Shown piece after piece: positions 1 to 6,952 of a DNA stretch of 64,000 bases. Source of the stretch: Thiohalobacter sp. Lineage in GTDB: Bacteria > Pseudomonadota > Gammaproteobacteria > Thiohalobacterales > Thiohalobacteraceae. The DNA lies in the NCBI RefSeq assembly GCF_027000115.1, contig NZ_JALTON010000061.1, positions 34,860 through 98,859 of the forward strand. The letters are read 5' to 3'. The notes under the pieces were generated by a model, which was given only the letters and a program-made list of their open reading frames with translations, searched no databases and had not been told where the DNA came from. A program made the position numbers and the translations under genes. Within the stretch, counting starts at the first letter, position 1, and each line of letters opens with the position of its first letter.

Positions 1-372
1 CCAGACCGCTCTGGCCGGTGCAAAGCGGTCGAGCATGTTCGGAAGATCCTGCAGCTCACAGAGCGCCTTGATGACAAAGGCCGGTGCCCGGGATCGATCA
101 TGCAGATCCTGGATCACTTCCAGGTCTCGCATTTCGTAGCGGTCGTATGCGCGCGGATCGGTCTCGTGGTAGACGTCGGTGTGCATGCTGCGGTCGAGCA
201 GGTCCATGACCATGTTGGTGCCGGATCGCTGAACGCCGGCAACGATCAGGGTGCGGGCCTGGTCACGCGGAGTGGGAGAGAGCCCATGGCGCGCGTTCTT
301 GATCATGCGGCGCAGGCGGCGCCGCCAACGCAGCGGAATCCGGTCGGTGAAGGAGGACATGCCTGACTTCAT
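1..372 (-). CDS. Sulfotransferase family protein (partial, cut by window edge)
   Basis: This is the N-terminal 124 residues of a sulfotransferase; the gene runs off the left edge. The PAPS 5'-phosphosulfate-binding loop is visible at residues 43-53 (IVAGVQRSGTN), the usual P-loop-like start of bacterial sulfotransferases that move sulfate from PAPS to a sugar or other acceptor. An Arg-rich stretch precedes it. The ATG at 372 was chosen because AGGAG lies five bases upstream; an in-frame ATG at 360 is the alternative. It follows the asparagine-synthetase-like gene by 21 bp on the same strand, so it is probably the third gene of the operon that starts at 3502. The acceptor cannot be read from the sequence. 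Confidence 0.85.
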   Translation of the reverse strand, partial: MKSGMSSFTDRIPLRWRRRLRRMIKNARHGLSPTPRDQARTLIVAGVQRSGTNMVMDLLDRSMHTDVYHETDPRAYDRYEMRDLEVIQDLHDRSRAPAFVIKALCELQDLPNMLDRFAPARAVW

Positions 373-393
373 GCGCGCTCCTGTGGGGACGCT

Positions 394-2205
394 TCAGCGC
401 CCGGCCTGCTGCAGCCACTGTTCCAGCATCATCAGCACCCAGATCATCACGCCGTAGTAGGCCGCATGCTCCTCCCGGTGCAGACGCTGCAGTTCGTCGA
501 TATAGGCGGGCTTGATCCAGCCGCGATTGCGCAGGCTGGCGAGACTGTCCCCGGCGAGTTGCTGCAGTGCGGGGTCATCGCGCAACCAGACGCCGAAGGG
601 CAGGCCGAAGCCCTGCTTGGGCTTGCGCAGGATTTCCCGGGGCAGAAAGTCCTTCAGGGATTCCTTGAAGAACCAGCGTAACCGGAAGCCCTTGAGCTTG
701 AGGCTGGGCGGGACGCGGGCCGCAAACTCGACCAGACGCTGGTCGAGCATGGGGTAGCGCACGCGCACGCCGGCCAGCTCGCAGGTGCGGGAAACCTTGC
801 GCAGGTCGTTGTCCGCCAGCGTCATCTTGAGTTCGAGGTGCAGCATGCGGTTCAGGTAGTGGCCGCTGTGCGCCCGTCCATAGGCGTCCTGAATGATGGC
901 CAACGGTTCGTCAGGCTCGACGCTGGCGAGGAATTCCGGCGTGAACAGGGTTGCGGCCGGGCTACGATGCAGGAAGTTGTAGGCCTCCATGCGATCCGGT
1001 AGCGGCGTTCGGGTCTGCTCGATGTAGCTCCGGAGCTTGCGCACCGGTGGCAGGCCCTGAAGCCCATCGGCGAATGCCAGCGGTTCGACCAGGCCACGGC
1101 GCAGGATGTCCGGCACCTGTCTGTAGAGTTCCAGCAGCTTCTGGTGCACGTAACGGGCATTGCCGGCAAAGATCTCGTCGCCGCCGTCGCCGGCCAGCAT
1201 GTGTCGGCTGCCGTTCTCCGCAGCCATGCGAGCACAGTAGAAGGCGGGAATCGCGGAGGCGTTGCCGAAGGGTTCGTCGTAGGCGGCGGCAATGCGCGGA
1301 ACGGCTGCAACCACATCTGCGGGAGAGACGTAGTACTCGTGCGGGCAGGCGCCGAAATGGCGCGCCGCGATGCGCGCATATTCCATTTCGTCGTAGCCCT
1401 CGGCTTCGAAGCCGATGGAATAGGTGTGCGGGGCTCCGTCCAGCACCCGCGCGAGGAAACCGGTCACGGTCGAGGAATCGGTGCCGCCGCTGAGGAAGGC
1501 GCCGGTCTCGGGTGCGTCGACGGCTTCGCGCACCACGGTTTCCTGCAAGGCGAGGAACGCCTCTCGTAACGGCGCAAATCGCGCAGGTTCGTCCCGGTAC
1601 TCGACGGCCCAGTAGAAGTCCTTGCGGGCATGACCGTCGTGCCACGCCAGATACTGGGCCGGCAGCAGCTTGTGCTGGCCCTGGAAAATGGTGCGCGGGC
1701 TGGGGACGCAGTGGAAGTACAGATAGTCGTAGAGCGACTGCGGATCCAGGTCACTGGATGTTGCGGGGTGAGCGGCAACACTGTCGGCACGCGAGGCAAA
1801 GGCGAGTCCGCCGGGCAAGTCGGCCACGGCCAGCGGTTCGATGCCGATACGGTCCACGGCCAGCAGCGCATCGTTACTCCGGAGATCGATGAGTGCGAGG
1901 GCAAAGCTGCCGTGCAGGGCGTCCAGCAGCCCGGGACCCTGCGTGCGGAAGGCATGCGCAAGCGTCTCGGCATGTTCCGGACGGAGCGGTTCGCCCTGCC
2001 AGCGGGCGCGGCCGGCGATGGCGAAACGCAGGTCGCCGTGTTCGAGCAGCAGGGTTTCGTCGCCAACCACGCCGAGGCCACCGCGGGTGTCGCCGGAAAT
2101 CTTCAGGCTGGCATCGTTGCCAAAGGGGCCGGCCATGGCCCTTGCCACGGCATCGGGTTCCGGGGTGCCCAGCTGCGGGCTGATCCAGCCAAAGAGTCCG
2201 CGCAT
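394..2205 (-). CDS. Asparagine synthetase B-like protein with degenerate glutaminase domain
   Basis: The 603-residue protein has the two-domain layout of glutamine-hydrolysing asparagine synthetases (AsnB class). The C-terminal ATP-pyrophosphatase domain is intact, with SGGTDSS at 239-245, so it should adenylate a carboxylate and form an amide. The N-terminal Ntn amidotransferase domain is not intact: it begins Met-Arg-Gly where Met-Cys-Gly is required, and the usual NGEIYN region reads FAIAGRARW near residues 61-69. It therefore probably cannot release ammonia from glutamine and may use free ammonia or another amine, as beta-lactam synthetase does with its own substrate. AGAGGAAAGG sits just upstream of the ATG at 2205. 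Such enzymes are common in exosortase-A polysaccharide clusters, and the next gene upstream in the operon belongs to that class. Confidence 0.88.
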   Translation of the reverse strand: MRGLFGWISPQLGTPEPDAVARAMAGPFGNDASLKISGDTRGGLGVVGDETLLLEHGDLRFAIAGRARWQGEPLRPEHAETLAHAFRTQGPGLLDALHGSFALALIDLRSNDALLAVDRIGIEPLAVADLPGGLAFASRADSVAAHPATSSDLDPQSLYDYLYFHCVPSPRTIFQGQHKLLPAQYLAWHDGHARKDFYWAVEYRDEPARFAPLREAFLALQETVVREAVDAPETGAFLSGGTDSSTVTGFLARVLDGAPHTYSIGFEAEGYDEMEYARIAARHFGACPHEYYVSPADVVAAVPRIAAAYDEPFGNASAIPAFYCARMAAENGSRHMLAGDGGDEIFAGNARYVHQKLLELYRQVPDILRRGLVEPLAFADGLQGLPPVRKLRSYIEQTRTPLPDRMEAYNFLHRSPAATLFTPEFLASVEPDEPLAIIQDAYGRAHSGHYLNRMLHLELKMTLADNDLRKVSRTCELAGVRVRYPMLDQRLVEFAARVPPSLKLKGFRLRWFFKESLKDFLPREILRKPKQGFGLPFGVWLRDDPALQQLAGDSLASLRNRGWIKPAYIDELQRLHREEHAAYYGVMIWVLMMLEQWLQQAGR

Positions 2206-2218
2206 CCTTTCCTCTTGT

Positions 2219-3502
2219 TCAGCCAGTGCTGCCGATGCGCCCGGTGTTGGCGGGCCGAGCGACCTCGACGGGTACAGCGACGGGTTCCGGAGTTTCCAGT
2301 TCCTCCATCACGAATTTTTTGAACAGCACCGAGATGAAGACCAGATGGTAGAAGATGTCCCAGTAGGACAGCCCCAGGAACAGGGTGCCGACCGCGTAGG
2401 CGACCAGTGAGGCACGCAGCATCTGTGCCCAGTTATGTGCCCAGGCCATCCGCTCAAGACCGCGTACGCGACGCAGGATGCGCGTGAGACTGATGATGGT
2501 TCCGAACAGCAGGGAGAACCAGAGAGCGAAGGCGATGACGCCATGTTCGGCAAGGATTTCGACATAGCTGCTGTGCCAGTCACGACGGGTGACCCAGCGC
2601 CAGCCCTCGAAGCCGGCACCCGTGAGGGGGTGGCGCAGGGCATAGTTGATGCCGTCCCGCCAGGCCTCCAGGCGGCCTTGGGCAGAGGCGTCCTCCTGAT
2701 AGGTCTCCAGGGTTTCCATGCGCTGAAACCAGTGCTCCGGCAGGTAATCGATGCCGAACCAGACGCCAATCGCCAGAACGGGAATGGCGAGATACTTGCG
2801 CTTGCTGTGCCACAGCAGCAGGGGTACCAGAACGCCCATGGTCAGCAGCGCGCCGCGACTGTGAGAGGAAATGGCAGCGGCAAAGGCCAGCGGTACTGCT
2901 GCCATCAGGGCCAACTTGAGCTTGCGGTTGGTGGTTTCCCTCAACCACAGGATCAGCAGCGGGATGGTCATCAGGGTGGCAATGGCGAAGGCATTGTTTT
3001 CGTAGAACTGGGTGCCGGGCGGGCCGTAGACGCGGTGGGAAAAGCCCGTGCCGACCGCCCAGATGCCGCCCTTGACGGCGAGTATGCCGATGGACGCGGC
3101 GATGGTGAGAATGAGGTAGTAGAGCTTCTGTCGGGTATTGATGAGCCACAGGGTGAAGATGAAGGGCAGGTAGATCTTGCTGACCTCGATCAGCTTCAGC
3201 CAGGCGAACTTGGGTACCAGCGCGTTGAGCGTGGTGATGAGGAAGTAGGCCCAGAGGATGAAGAAGGCGGGGATGCGCCAGTCCCTGGGCAGTGGCTGAC
3301 GATCCCTGCCATTGACCAGGAAGGCCGCCACCACGGCGATGAACAGGGTCTGGTAGGCGGGGAACTGGCGCATGAAGCCCCAGGTATAGCTGTGGGGATT
3401 CATGTAACTGAATACCGCCAGCCCGAGAACGCCCAGCCAGGGGCGCCGGAATGCGGCAATGATGCACCCCACCAGAAACAGCAGAACTGCAACGTCACGC
3501 AT
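2219..3502 (-). CDS. Exosortase-A-associated O-glycosylation ligase (Wzy/O-antigen ligase-like)
   Basis: This 427-residue polytopic membrane protein resembles the putative O-glycosylation ligases of exosortase A/PEP-CTERM systems. Diagnostic features are the N-terminal motif LGVLGLAVFSYMNPHSYTWG (about residues 25-44), many hydrophobic helices, and a large periplasmic loop around residues 250-310 containing GAGFEGWRWVTRRDWHSSY, typical of the Wzy_C/ligase fold. Members are thought to transfer or polymerise undecaprenyl-linked glycan in the periplasm. It is the first gene of the leftward operon that continues into the asparagine-synthetase-like gene 13 bp later. No exosortase or PEP-CTERM protein is seen in the window, so its partner must lie elsewhere or be absent. 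Confidence 0.85.
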   Translation of the reverse strand: MRDVAVLLFLVGCIIAAFRRPWLGVLGLAVFSYMNPHSYTWGFMRQFPAYQTLFIAVVAAFLVNGRDRQPLPRDWRIPAFFILWAYFLITTLNALVPKFAWLKLIEVSKIYLPFIFTLWLINTRQKLYYLILTIAASIGILAVKGGIWAVGTGFSHRVYGPPGTQFYENNAFAIATLMTIPLLILWLRETTNRKLKLALMAAVPLAFAAAISSHSRGALLTMGVLVPLLLWHSKRKYLAIPVLAIGVWFGIDYLPEHWFQRMETLETYQEDASAQGRLEAWRDGINYALRHPLTGAGFEGWRWVTRRDWHSSYVEILAEHGVIAFALWFSLLFGTIISLTRILRRVRGLERMAWAHNWAQMLRASLVAYAVGTLFLGLSYWDIFYHLVFISVLFKKFVMEELETPEPVAVPVEVARPANTGRIGSTG

Positions 3503-3768
3503 GGATCGTCAGGTCCGGTTCCATGGCAAGGGTTTCCCTCGGGGGCTCGGTAAGAGTCGAGTCAGGCATCCTGCCAATAAATTCATTTATTACAATACCT
3601 TATTGTACATTCTTAAGGCAAGAAGTCATGTCGGATACAGCAGTTGTACTGCTGTTTCTCCAGTTGATCGGCCGGCCCGCGTCAAGCTGAAACGTGGGGC
3701 AGCGACCGCCAGCGGCCATGCTACCATGGCAGGCAGGGATTCGAATCATTATCGAAAACGGAAGGGCG
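3503..3768. promoter_or_regulatory. Divergent intergenic region with three palindromes
   Basis: This 266-bp gap separates the leftward ligase operon from the rightward TPR gene, so it must hold both promoters. It is locally AT-rich compared with its surroundings. Three perfect inverted repeats occur close together: AATAAAT/ATTTATT with a 2-nt centre (3576-3591), TACAATA/TATTGTA with a 3-nt centre (3591-3607), and ACAGCAG/CTGCTGT with a 5-nt loop (3637-3655). The first two abut. They look like operators for a dimeric regulator or a melting region, but no regulator can be named and no confident -35/-10 pair was identified. Confidence 0.5.
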
Positions 3769-4368
3769 ATGTCGAGGATACTGAAACAGGGCAAGACGAC
3801 CATGAGGGCGATGATCGCGGGGCTTGGGTTGTTGCTGCTCGCGCCCTCGGCGCAGGCCGAGTTTCCAAAGACGGATGCGGACTTCGCGCTGTTGCCGCCC
3901 TACTGCAAGGCCAAGATGCGAACCGAGCGCAAGTCGCCCCAGTGGTCCATGTGGAACCGGCGGCTGGCGGGGGGGTTCACCCATATCCACCACTACTGCG
4001 CCGCGCTGCACACGCTGAACCAGGCCAACCGGATCTCCAATCCGCAGCGCAAGAAGGAGTTGATGCGCTCGGCTTTGAAGAACTTCGAATACGTGGAGAC
4101 GCACGCTGACGAGGATTTCATTCTTCGTCCGGAAATTTCGGTCAAAAAGGGCAAGCTTCTGATCCGCATGGGACGTGCAAACGAGGCACTGAACGCCTTC
4201 CAGGATGCCATTCGGCGCAAGCCGAACTACAGCCCGGCCTACATGGCCCTGGCGGATTTCTACGAGTCGGTCGGCGATAAGGACAAGGCGCTGGCGGTCG
4301 TCAGGGAGGGGCTGGCCAAGGCGCCCAACTCACGGGGCCTGCGACGGCGCCTCAGGGAACTGCAGTAG
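3769..4368 (+). CDS. Exported TPR-repeat protein
   Basis: This encodes a 199-residue protein with a cleavable signal peptide: basic start, hydrophobic core, then Ala-Gln-Ala before Glu at about residue 31. The mature part has a Cys-containing N-terminal segment (LPPYCKAKM, HHYCAAL). Tetratricopeptide-like helices fill about residues 120-195, including the classic pattern GRANEALNAFQDAIRRKPNY followed by a second unit. TPRs mediate protein-protein contacts, so a periplasmic scaffold or assembly role in polysaccharide export is plausible. The ATG at 3769 is preferred over an upstream in-frame ATG (3694) because GGAAGGG precedes it and it opens the signal peptide. The sulfotransferase gene follows 8 bp later on the same strand. 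Confidence 0.8.
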   Translation: MSRILKQGKTTMRAMIAGLGLLLLAPSAQAEFPKTDADFALLPPYCKAKMRTERKSPQWSMWNRRLAGGFTHIHHYCAALHTLNQANRISNPQRKKELMRSALKNFEYVETHADEDFILRPEISVKKGKLLIRMGRANEALNAFQDAIRRKPNYSPAYMALADFYESVGDKDKALAVVREGLAKAPNSRGLRRRLRELQ

Positions 4369-4376
4369 CAGACGCC

Positions 4377-5366
4377 ATGCGGGCATGGCATTCCCGGTTG
4401 CGCAAGGCAGGCCGTCAGTTGCTTGCGCACGGGCTGCCCGCGCCGAGGCCAGGGCACAGGGTGGCCGTGGTCGGCCTTCCGCGCAGTGGTACCTCCTGGT
4501 TGGCCAAGGCCCTGTCGCTCGGCCCGGGTGTCAGTTACTACTTCGAACCGGACGTGCTGCTGCCGGCCAATCCCCTTTATCGCTATCTGCCGCCCGAGGC
4601 GGACGAACCCGTGCTGGAACGGGCCCTTGCCGATCACCTCGACGGTCGCGCGGTGGACGAGTACGTGATCGCGGAACAGGGGCTGCGAGAGCTGCTGGCC
4701 CGTCCGCGAGCCCGGATCGTGCTGGTCAAGTGGGTGCGGACAGGGTTGATGCTGGAGTGGATCGGCGCCTGCTTTCCGGGCCTGTCCCTGGTACAGATTG
4801 TCCGCCATCCGGTACCGCTGTTCCTGAGCTGGCGCCAGCGAGGGTGGGACCCCGAGTTCAATCTGCGGCAACTCTTGTCCCAGCGGGCACTGATGGCGGG
4901 TCCCCTGGCCCCCTTTGCCGATACCATGTGCCACGCGGTGGGTTTCTGGGAGCAGGCAGCCGCGTTCTGGGGGGCGATGACCTGGATGCAGTATCGCGCC
5001 CATCGTCCTCCCTGGCTGCTGGTCGAACACGAATGGATCTGCCTCGATGCGGAGCCACGTATCAGGCTGCTGGCCGGGCTGCTTGGCCTGCCGGTGGGAG
5101 ATGGCCTGGCGCAATTTCTCTCGCCGCGGCGCAACAGGGTGAGCGGGCCGGGTTACGGGCGTGCCCGCGACCCGGCCGCCGAGGTCTACAAGTGGCAGGA
5201 TGCGGTTACGGCGGTCGAGCTGGACTCGGTGGCAGGCGTTCTGGAGGTCTTCGGACTGCCCTTCTACCCGGGGCTGGAACCGGACCGCTTCGAGGTGCCG
5301 GGCAGCCTGTCGGCCCGGGGAAGTCAGGGTTCGCGCACCAGTACCTCATCGAACATGGGTTCATAG
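4377..5366 (+). CDS. Sulfotransferase family protein
   Basis: The 329-residue protein carries the PAPS-binding loop VVGLPRSGTSWL at residues 31-42 and a later segment (LVKWVRTGLMLEWI ... IVRHPVPLFLSW) matching the 3'-phosphate-binding R-x7-S part of sulfotransferases. It should transfer sulfate from PAPS to a carbohydrate hydroxyl or amine in the cytoplasm, before glycan export. It lies 8 bp downstream of the exported TPR gene and is probably co-transcribed with it. Its last 43 bp overlap the 3' end of the convergent sulfotransferase gene, so the terminal residues (rich in Ser and Gly) may be poorly conserved. The acceptor is unknown. Confidence 0.85.
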   Translation: MRAWHSRLRKAGRQLLAHGLPAPRPGHRVAVVGLPRSGTSWLAKALSLGPGVSYYFEPDVLLPANPLYRYLPPEADEPVLERALADHLDGRAVDEYVIAEQGLRELLARPRARIVLVKWVRTGLMLEWIGACFPGLSLVQIVRHPVPLFLSWRQRGWDPEFNLRQLLSQRALMAGPLAPFADTMCHAVGFWEQAAAFWGAMTWMQYRAHRPPWLLVEHEWICLDAEPRIRLLAGLLGLPVGDGLAQFLSPRRNRVSGPGYGRARDPAAEVYKWQDAVTAVELDSVAGVLEVFGLPFYPGLEPDRFEVPGSLSARGSQGSRTSTSSNMGS

Positions 5367-6052
5367 GGGGTGTCGGCGTAGTTGGCCTTCAGTGCCTCCA
5401 GGTTGGTGACCGACTCGCGCAGGTCATCGCTGGTATTTTTGAACGTCTGGGCGCGGGTATCGCGATGGGGGACACCAAGAAACTCGAGCACGCGCTGCTT
5501 GAGGGCGACTTCGTCGATCAGGATGTCTTCGTAGAAGATATCCAGGCGCGGGAGATCGAGCTGTTCCACGAAGGACTCCAGTTCGGCATCCAACCGCTCC
5601 CGTTCCCGCAACAGCCGATCGAACAGCGCCGTCGGGATTGCCACTGGTGGCAGTCGGTCCTGCTGGCGATAGGCGTTGTAGTGATTGGTGCGTTCCTTGA
5701 GCATGCGTGACCGGATCTGGGAAACCACGCACTTGATCCTGTTGCGGCGGCGCATGAACAGCACCCGTGGCCCTTCTGACTGCAACAGTCTGGAGAAGGC
5801 CTCGGGATCAGCAATATCACGCAGCTTGGTCTTGAATCCCCTGCAGCCGATCCTGGACACGGGCGGTGCGTGAAACACCTCGCGCACCCAGCGGGCCTGG
5901 ACATCGTGGCCCCGTGTCCTGAACTGGCGCAGTCCCTCTTTCATGGCGTGGATGCGGGGATGGGCATCGAGCAGGGTGGTCAGGTAGCTGCTGCCGGTGC
6001 GCCCCTCGAACAGCAATACGTAGCGGGTACAGCGGGAGGATGTATAGAACAT
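5324..6052 (-). CDS. Sulfotransferase family protein, short form
   Basis: A 242-residue protein with the phosphosulfate loop near its very start (LLFEGRTGSSYL, residues 13-24), followed by LLDAHPRIH. The Arg-rich core FMRRRNRIKCVVSQIRSRM and the segment FYEDILIDEVALKQRVLEFLG resemble the central and C-terminal parts of Stf0-like or carbohydrate sulfotransferases. It is the last gene of the long leftward operon that begins at 17290, three bases after the preceding sulfotransferase. Its 3' end overlaps the convergent sulfotransferase gene by 43 bp. Compared with its neighbours it lacks an N-terminal extension. Function is from family resemblance only; the acceptor is not known. Confidence 0.82.
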   Translation of the reverse strand: MFYTSSRCTRYVLLFEGRTGSSYLTTLLDAHPRIHAMKEGLRQFRTRGHDVQARWVREVFHAPPVSRIGCRGFKTKLRDIADPEAFSRLLQSEGPRVLFMRRRNRIKCVVSQIRSRMLKERTNHYNAYRQQDRLPPVAIPTALFDRLLRERERLDAELESFVEQLDLPRLDIFYEDILIDEVALKQRVLEFLGVPHRDTRAQTFKNTSDDLRESVTNLEALKANYADTPYEPMFDEVLVREP

Positions 6053-6055
6053 CGT

Positions 6056-6952
6056 TCAGTCTCCACTGCCGGCACGTCGCGGCGAGGCGGGTTGACCCAG
6101 GCTGGTGGCCCATTCCGGGAATTCCCGCCCCAGGAGAGACTCCAGTTCACGGATCCAGGGCTGGACGCGGGGGCGCAGATGCTCGATCACGGGCTCGATC
6201 GGCTCCCGGCCGCGATCGAACTCGCGCACTGCGAGACGGCGGCCCAGCGCGCGCACCGGTGCCGGCACCACCCGTGAAGCGACATCCCAGAAGCGGCTGA
6301 AGCGCAGCCGGTTCAGCCAGCCTTCTCCGCGTGGTTTCACGAACCGTGCGGCGCCGGCATTGTAGCTCCGGCCGCAATTCTCGGGCGTGAAGTCCGGGTC
6401 GACGCCCAGCCAGGAAAAGATCTCGCGCAGCCGGGTATCGGGATCGGCGACCAGGGCCTCGAAGGTCATGGTCAGGATCCGGTCCCGCGGGAAGCGGGCG
6501 AACCAGGGTTCGAGTTGCATGGGGTAATTGGAGACGTGGAGGTACTGGGGATTCCGCTGCACGGCCTCCAGCATGGGCCGGTCCTCGTCATGGGACATGA
6601 CCATGTGCCAGTAATGGCTGATGATCCGCTCGATGGGGTCACGCATCAGATAGATCAGGCGCGCGTCCGGGCAATGCTCCGCCAGCCGTTCCGCCGCGCC
6701 CTGGAAACGGGGCAGCTTGGTGTAGTGCGTGCTGGACTCGCCCCGATAGCGGCAGGATTCGCCGCCGCCGAACAGCGACAGGTACCAGTCCTCGCCCCGG
6801 CCCCAGGTGAACTCTTTCAGAAAGTACCCCGGTTCCTTCTGCCGGCTCATAAAGATCTCGGGATGGGCATCCAGATAGGCATGCAGCGAGCTGGTGCCCG
6901 ATTTCATGGCGCCGATGATGAACAGGTTGGGTCTTCTGGGATCGTCCTTCAT
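6056..6952 (-). CDS. Sulfotransferase (heparan N-/O-sulfotransferase-like)
   Basis: The 298-residue protein opens with the phosphosulfate loop FIIGAMKSGTSSLHAYLDAHP (residues 11-31), which with the later KEPGYFLKE is characteristic of the Sulfotransfer_1 family that includes heparan sulfate sulfotransferases. The 3'-phosphate site is seen in LIYLMRDPIERIISHYWHM. These enzymes sulfate amino or hydroxyl groups of sugars with PAPS. The start at 6952 overlaps the stop of the upstream sulfatase-like gene as ATGA, which argues for coupling; the open frame continues upstream only as a shadow of that gene. It may sulfate a glucosamine freed by the locus deacetylase, which is inference. Confidence 0.88.
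   Translation of the reverse strand: MKDDPRRPNLFIIGAMKSGTSSLHAYLDAHPEIFMSRQKEPGYFLKEFTWGRGEDWYLSLFGGGESCRYRGESSTHYTKLPRFQGAAERLAEHCPDARLIYLMRDPIERIISHYWHMVMSHDEDRPMLEAVQRNPQYLHVSNYPMQLEPWFARFPRDRILTMTFEALVADPDTRLREIFSWLGVDPDFTPENCGRSYNAGAARFVKPRGEGWLNRLRFSRFWDVASRVVPAPVRALGRRLAVREFDRGREPIEPVIEHLRPRVQPWIRELESLLGREFPEWATSLGQPASPRRAGSGD

Noticed and set aside
2435..3553. 372-codon open frame on the plus strand
   Set aside because: Antisense to the membrane ligase gene, with a composition typical of a reversed hydrophobic protein.
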